From Desulfonema limicola (GTDB lineage Bacteria; Desulfobacterota; Desulfobacteria; Desulfobacterales; DYRC01): a DNA stretch of 8,808 bases. Shown piece after piece: positions 5,537-8,808 of the stretch. Each line of letters opens with the position of its first letter. The first letter of the stretch is position 1. The DNA is taken from contig DYRC01000163.1 of NCBI GenBank assembly GCA_020718925.1, positions 1-8,808 on the forward strand, in the 5' to 3' direction. Below the pieces are notes generated by a model. The model was not told the origin of the DNA. It saw only the letters and a list, made by a program, of their open reading frames with translations, and made no database searches. The position numbers and the translations under genes were made by a program.

Positions 5537-6478
5537 GTGCAGCGGCTTACGGAAAACAAGATTGTTCTGATTATCCGCCGGACGCGGGTGGAAGACATTG
5601 TGGCGAGATTCAACACGATCAGCCAAGCCCGGTTTTATGTGGAGCATCTGGGCGCGGATTTCTCCGATTATCAGGCGGAAGACACCTGCTATCGTCATGC
5701 GGTTTCCGAAGCTGAAAAAATTCTGAGCAGTCTGGGACGGGTGCATAAAATCAACCGGGAGTTTCTTCCGAATTTTATCTTCGGCAAAGATGACATCGTG
5801 GTCGCTCTGGGGCAGGACGGGCTTGTGGCAAATACGCTCAAATATCTTTCAGGTCATAAGCTGATCGGCGTAAATCCCGATCCGGCGCGTTGGGACGGTG
5901 TTCTGCTGCCGTTTCATGTCCGTGATCTTGCCCATATTGTGCCGGAAGTGTTTGCCGGAAAACGTAATGTCAGAGAAATCACAATGGCAAAAGCAAAACT
6001 GAACACCGGGCAGACGCTTTATGCCGTCAATGATTTGTTTTTCGGTCCCAAATCCCACACCTCTGCCCGCTACATTATCCGCATCGGCAAGGCGGAAGAG
6101 CAGCATTCTTCAAGCGGTCTGATTGTGTCCACCGGCTTAGGCTCCACGGGCTGGTTCAAAAGCCTGATGACCGGCGCGATGAGCATCAGCCTCAGTCTGT
6201 CAGGGGCAAAGAAGATTCAGCATAAAGACCCGGAAAGCTTTCCCTGGGATGCGGATTATCTGTATTATACGGTCAGAGAGCCGTTTGTGAGCAAAAGTTC
6301 ATCTGCCGGGCTGGTATTCGGGAAAATCAATACAAAACAGCCGTTAAGCCTTATTTCGCAGATGCCGGAAAACGGCGTGATTTTCAGCGACGGACTTGAA
6401 AGCGATTTTCTGGAGTTTAATTCAGGCACAGAAGCGGTGGTAACAATTGCGGAAAAGAAGGGGTATTTGGTGGTGTGA
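5537..6478 (+). CDS. NAD kinase-like protein with altered glycine motif, partner of the SPFH protein
   Basis: A 313-residue member of the NAD-kinase/diacylglycerol-kinase fold. In place of the usual GGDGT nucleotide motif it has DDIVVALGQDGLVANT (85-100), that is GQDGL at 92-96, followed by IGVNPDPARWDGVL, where true NAD kinases have a similar strand and loop. The second family motif is VNDLFFG (164-170, ND pair at 165-166), and the third is SSGLIVSTGLGSTGW (192-206), matching the VSTPTGSTAY segment of NAD kinases. The N-terminal 80 residues are an extended domain without a clear match. The start is GTG at 5537; a GGAGG lies 13 bases upstream inside the end of the SPFH gene, and the gap to the SPFH stop is 2 bases. 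Phosphorylation of NAD or another nucleotide or lipid is possible. The changed motif makes it unlikely to be the housekeeping NAD kinase. Confidence 0.82.
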   Translation: MQRLTENKIVLIIRRTRVEDIVARFNTISQARFYVEHLGADFSDYQAEDTCYRHAVSEAEKILSSLGRVHKINREFLPNFIFGKDDIVVALGQDGLVANTLKYLSGHKLIGVNPDPARWDGVLLPFHVRDLAHIVPEVFAGKRNVREITMAKAKLNTGQTLYAVNDLFFGPKSHTSARYIIRIGKAEEQHSSSGLIVSTGLGSTGWFKSLMTGAMSISLSLSGAKKIQHKDPESFPWDADYLYYTVREPFVSKSSSAGLVFGKINTKQPLSLISQMPENGVIFSDGLESDFLEFNSGTEAVVTIAEKKGYLVV

Positions 6479-6584
6479 GGGTTTTGAGATATTTCCAATC
6501 CGGCTTTTTTTGTTGGCTTTGCAGACTTGATTAAGATGATACTGTATGTTAATCTCCGAACATGAAACTCAAAAGGAGGAAAAG

Positions 6585-6818
6585 ATGCAATCTGTAATTA
6601 CCTCAGAATTTAATACGATTATTCCGAAAGTTATCCGTGAAAAGCTCAAGCTTTCGGTCAATGATACCCTGGAATGGAAAATCGAAGACAGAAAGATTAT
6701 TGTATTTCCGACTAGGAGCAGTTTCCTGAAATATCAGAATGCCGTAAAAATCGGAAAAGGCGATATTTCCGAAGATATTCAGAAAGTTCGGAATATCCGT
6801 GCGGAGAAGTACAGTTGA
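6585..6818 (+). CDS. AbrB/MazE-fold antitoxin of a VapBC-type module
   Basis: A 77-residue DNA-binding antitoxin. The first 45 residues form a swapped-hairpin AbrB domain: VITSEFNTIIPKVIREKLKL, then LEWKIEDRKIIVFP. The C-terminal 30 residues are charged (GKGDISEDIQKVRNIRAEKYS) and are expected to wrap the toxin. A longer frame back to ATG 6546 exists, but the ATG at 6585 is preceded by AAAAGGAGG with 5-base spacing, far better than anything before 6546, so I start it here. An upstream TCTCC (6553-6557) could pair with that GGAGG and dampen translation. The stop overlaps the toxin start by 4 bases (TTGA). Such antitoxins usually repress their own operon together with the toxin. Confidence 0.85.
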   Translation: MQSVITSEFNTIIPKVIREKLKLSVNDTLEWKIEDRKIIVFPTRSSFLKYQNAVKIGKGDISEDIQKVRNIRAEKYS

Positions 6819-7225
6819 AAACTTACATCATTGATACCAATGCGCTGATTTCTTTTGTAACAGATCGCAATCCTGAACAACAGACAAAAGTTACGGCTGT
6901 TTTTCAGGCAGCATCACATTCAAAAGCAATAATTCTTTGCCATCAGAATGTTTTAACCGAATTTATTTATGTCATGGATAAGGTTTATGATGTTCCGAAG
7001 AAAATGATTTGCTTGATGGTCAGAGATTTTATAGCAACAGCAGGCATCGAAATAATCCATGATATTGATTTTAATGCTGTTATGACATTCTGGCCCGATA
7101 CTGTCAAAGATTTCGGGGATACGATTGTCGCGGCACTTTGTAAGAGCAGAAAAAAGTCCGTAATAGTAACTTTTGACCATAAATTTATGAATATATTGAA
7201 AACTATCGGACTTGAAATATGGTGA
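6815..7225 (+). CDS. PIN-domain ribonuclease toxin (VapC-like)
   Basis: A 136-residue PIN-domain protein. The acidic residues expected for Mg2+-dependent RNA cleavage are present: D7 in YIIDTNAL, E49 in VLTEFIYV, D99 and D102 in DFGDTIVAAL, and D121 in VTFDHKF. The start is TTG at 6815, which overlaps the antitoxin stop codon; this unusual start codon plus the overlap would keep toxin output below antitoxin output. VapC-type toxins cut initiator tRNA, other tRNAs or the rRNA sarcin-ricin loop; the target here cannot be read from sequence. No disruption of the catalytic positions is seen, so it is probably active. It converges with the WD40 gene. Confidence 0.87.
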   Translation: MKTYIIDTNALISFVTDRNPEQQTKVTAVFQAASHSKAIILCHQNVLTEFIYVMDKVYDVPKKMICLMVRDFIATAGIEIIHDIDFNAVMTFWPDTVKDFGDTIVAALCKSRKKSVIVTFDHKFMNILKTIGLEIW

Positions 7226-7250
7226 GTTAAAGTTATTTCAGAACGCCGGG

Positions 7251-7296
7251 TCGTACGAAAATCAATTGAAAACTTCGGATTTCAATCCGGGTACGA
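7251..7296. terminator. Nested hairpins in the convergent gap, possible bidirectional terminator
   Basis: The inner hairpin at 7265-7286 pairs ATTGAAA with TTTCAAT, has one A/A mismatch and closes on C(UUCG)G, a very stable tetraloop. Outside it, TCGTAC (7251-7256) pairs with GTACGA (7291-7296). It lies 25 bases after the toxin stop and 15 bases after the WD40 stop on the other strand. On the plus strand the nearest T-rich stretch (7309-7322) begins some 13 bases after the outer stem, so a classical intrinsic terminator is not proven. The position between two converging genes is the main argument. Confidence 0.4.
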
Positions 7297-7311
7297 TAGA
7301 TTCTGATCGTT

Positions 7312-8808
7312 TCATTTTTTATTCTGTCTCCAATCCGCCGCACTCCGAATGACAGCATTCATGTCCCGGCTTGCACTGAGAATGCTTAACCCGTCAGGCG
7401 AGAACGATACGAAATTTACCGGTTCGGTATGTCCCTCAAGACTCATAAACTCGCGTCCGGTTTCCATATCCCACACTTTGACCATATTATCTCCGCCTGC
7501 TGTAACTATCCGATCTCCGTCAGAAGAGATCGCCACGCTGTGAACGCCTTTGGAATGTCCGTCCAGCGTTTTTAACATCTGACCGCTGTGAACATCCCAT
7601 ATTTTTGCACTGCTATCCCCACTGCCGGTGATCAGACGATTGCCATCTTTTGAAAAAACCGCCGCATATACGGAATAGCTATGTCCTTTGAAGGTTTTCA
7701 CCGTCTCAGAACTCCGAATATCCCATATTCTTGCTATGTTGTTCTTTTGCGCGGTTGCCAGAAAATTTCCGTCAGGCGAAAATGCCGCATACAACACCGG
7801 ATCAGCATGATTGAGCGTTTTTATTTCTCTGCCGGTGTCGCTTTCCCATAGCTTTGCACTGCCATCCCAACCGGCAGTGGCAATCATCCGACCATCAGGC
7901 GAAAACGCGGCGGACATAACGGAATGGGTATGACCTTTAAGCGTCATAACTTCTTTTCCGGCAGCAATATCCCATAATTTTGCTGTATTATCCGAAGATG
8001 CGGTCAGCAGACGCCTGCTGTCCGGTGAAAATGCTGCGGCATTGACGAAATTGCTGTGTCCGGTGAAGGTTATCAGTTCTTTGCCGGTTTTTGCGTCCCA
8101 TAGTTTTGCCGTATAATCCCGGCTGCCGGTGGCAATATATCGCCCGTTCGGAGAAAACACCGCAGACGATACCGCGTGGGTATGACCGCTCAGAAAGCGG
8201 ATGGTTTGACTGCGCCCCATATCCCATATTTTTGCGGTTTTATCCCAACTTCCGGTAATCACTTTGCTTCCGTCAGGCGAAAATGCCGCGCATTTTATAC
8301 CTCCGCTATGTCCGATCAATGCGCCCAATAACTGCCCCGCAGCAATATCCCGGATATTGGCGGTTTTATCCCAACTCCCGGTAATCACAAGCTTACTGTC
8401 TTTTGAAAACGCCGCGCAACTGATGATGTCGTTGTGTCCCTGCAACGCATACATCACCCGATTGGTTTTCATGTTCAGGACTTTTGCAATCTTATCAAAT
8501 TGAAGCAGGATTTTTATCTTGCCATCAGGTGAAATTACCGATGCCAAATCTTCGATATTATCCGGTGCGTCTGTTTTTTTCACGATCTGAGCGGTGGAAA
8601 TATTCCAAGCAATTTCAACATCCCGCTGATCTTTTGCTGAAATCTGCTGCCCGTCTTCGGAAAATCTGAGAGACACCATCGCCGTGCCGCCTGTTCTCAG
8701 CAAGGTCAATTGCCTGCCGGTATCAGCGTCCCATATTCTGATCGTGTTATCCTTGCCTGCGGTTGCCACCCGCTTGCTGTCCGGCGAAAAAGCCGCTGCT
8801 TCGACGGC
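7312..8808 (-). CDS. WD40-repeat beta-propeller protein, N-terminus beyond the right edge
   Basis: The open frame reaches the window edge without a stop (498 codons visible); a GTG at 8769 lies inside a WD40 blade, so it is not the true start. About 12 blades of roughly 42 residues can be counted, most with the pattern AAFSPDG, then TGS-D-TAKLWD, then a GH pair before the next blade. The two after the first partial blade are degenerate (SLRFSEDGQQISAKDQRD and VISPDGKIKILLQFD), and the last ends as SAADWRQNKK without the WD. Twelve or more blades imply two propellers or more. Such repeats bind proteins; in bacteria they often form the C-terminal sensor part of kinases, caspases or STAND NTPases whose effector domain is N-terminal, but that part is not visible. 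Blades around 8234-8388 show recent duplication at DNA level. It is convergent with the toxin gene. Confidence 0.9.
   Translation of the reverse strand, partial: AVEAAAFSPDSKRVATAGKDNTIRIWDADTGRQLTLLRTGGTAMVSLRFSEDGQQISAKDQRDVEIAWNISTAQIVKKTDAPDNIEDLASVISPDGKIKILLQFDKIAKVLNMKTNRVMYALQGHNDIISCAAFSKDSKLVITGSWDKTANIRDIAAGQLLGALIGHSGGIKCAAFSPDGSKVITGSWDKTAKIWDMGRSQTIRFLSGHTHAVSSAVFSPNGRYIATGSRDYTAKLWDAKTGKELITFTGHSNFVNAAAFSPDSRRLLTASSDNTAKLWDIAAGKEVMTLKGHTHSVMSAAFSPDGRMIATAGWDGSAKLWESDTGREIKTLNHADPVLYAAFSPDGNFLATAQKNNIARIWDIRSSETVKTFKGHSYSVYAAVFSKDGNRLITGSGDSSAKIWDVHSGQMLKTLDGHSKGVHSVAISSDGDRIVTAGGDNMVKVWDMETGREFMSLEGHTEPVNFVSFSPDGLSILSASRDMNAVIRSAADWRQNKK
8234..8388 (-). repeat. Recently duplicated WD40 blade segment
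   Basis: Bases 8234-8262 and 8360-8388 are identical at 28 of 29 positions and exactly 126 bases apart, which is one 42-residue blade. The encoded segments are VITGSWDKTAKI and VITGSWDKTANI. Other blades differ much more at DNA level, so this pair points to a recent blade gain or gene conversion. Confidence 0.7.

Noticed and set aside
5251..5746. Minus-strand open frames of 121 and 101 residues across the SPFH/kinase junction
   Set aside because: They oppose two clear domain proteins and show no motif, so they are antisense shadows.
6495..6517. Terminator after the kinase-like gene (CCAA...CTTTTTTT...TTGG)
   Set aside because: The T-run lies inside the loop of a 4-base stem rather than after a stable stem.
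6514..6543. Promoter TTGGCT-18-GATACT for the toxin-antitoxin pair
   Set aside because: Both hexamers match only 4 of 6 positions with 18-base spacing; not distinguishable from chance in this AT-rich spacer.
6546..6584. Longer N-terminus of the antitoxin from ATG 6546
   Set aside because: No ribosome binding site before 6546 and the extra 13 residues are unlike the AbrB domain start, whereas ATG 6585 has a strong AAAAGGAGG at 5-base spacing.
8767..8769. GTG at 8769 as the start of the WD40 gene
   Set aside because: The frame stays open to the window edge and the preceding codons (AVEAAAFSPDSKR) continue a WD40 blade, so the true start is outside the window.

Overview
The window looks like an accessory or defence-type region of a Gram-negative bacterium with moderate to low GC. 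Long bacterial WD40 proteins, an SPFH protein next to a NAD-kinase-like protein, a VapBC-type pair and a dispersed hairpin repeat at the left edge would fit a Desulfobacterota-like genome such as the large filamentous or multicellular sulfate reducers. That assignment is an inference from gene style only and is weak. No rRNA, tRNA, CRISPR array, transposase or integrase was seen.

Left half (56-4158, minus strand): five genes lie in one tight co-directional run. In order of transcription they are a P-loop ATPase with a C-terminal winged-helix-like region (4158-2827), a 154-residue protein with a degenerate P-loop (2822-2358), a 180-residue unknown protein with an HPVHHLH cluster (2361-1819), an RtcB-family RNA ligase (1797-685) and the release-factor homologue PrfH (688-56). 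Two junctions are 4-base ATGA overlaps, one gap is 4 bases and one is 21 bases, so co-translation from one transcript is likely. RtcB/PrfH pairs are known to rescue and repair ribosomes cut in the decoding centre. The upstream ATPase trio has the look of a conflict or defence module.

Upstream of the trio (4237-4326) there is a second, truncated copy of the first 29 codons of rtcB, about 94% identical over 86 bases and ending in a stop codon. The trio therefore sits between two copies of the rtcB 5' end, as if it had been inserted at the start of an older rtcB-prfH operon whose intact gene was re-formed downstream. A good candidate promoter (TTGACA, 17-18 bases, ATAAAA/TAAAAA) and a perfect 15-base palindrome lie between this remnant and the ATPase start.

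Centre (4327-6478): a regulatory spacer with an 11-base-period direct repeat and an inverted repeat leads into a plus-strand pair, an SPFH/band-7 protein (4566-5534) and a NAD-kinase-like protein (5537-6478) separated by 2 bases. The NAD-kinase glycine motif is altered to GQDGL.

Right (6585-8808): an AbrB/MazE-fold antitoxin and a PIN-domain toxin overlap by 4 bases on the plus strand. They converge on a minus-strand WD40-repeat protein with about 12 blades that runs off the right edge of the window, so its N-terminus is not visible. A hairpin with a C(UUCG)G loop sits in the convergent gap.
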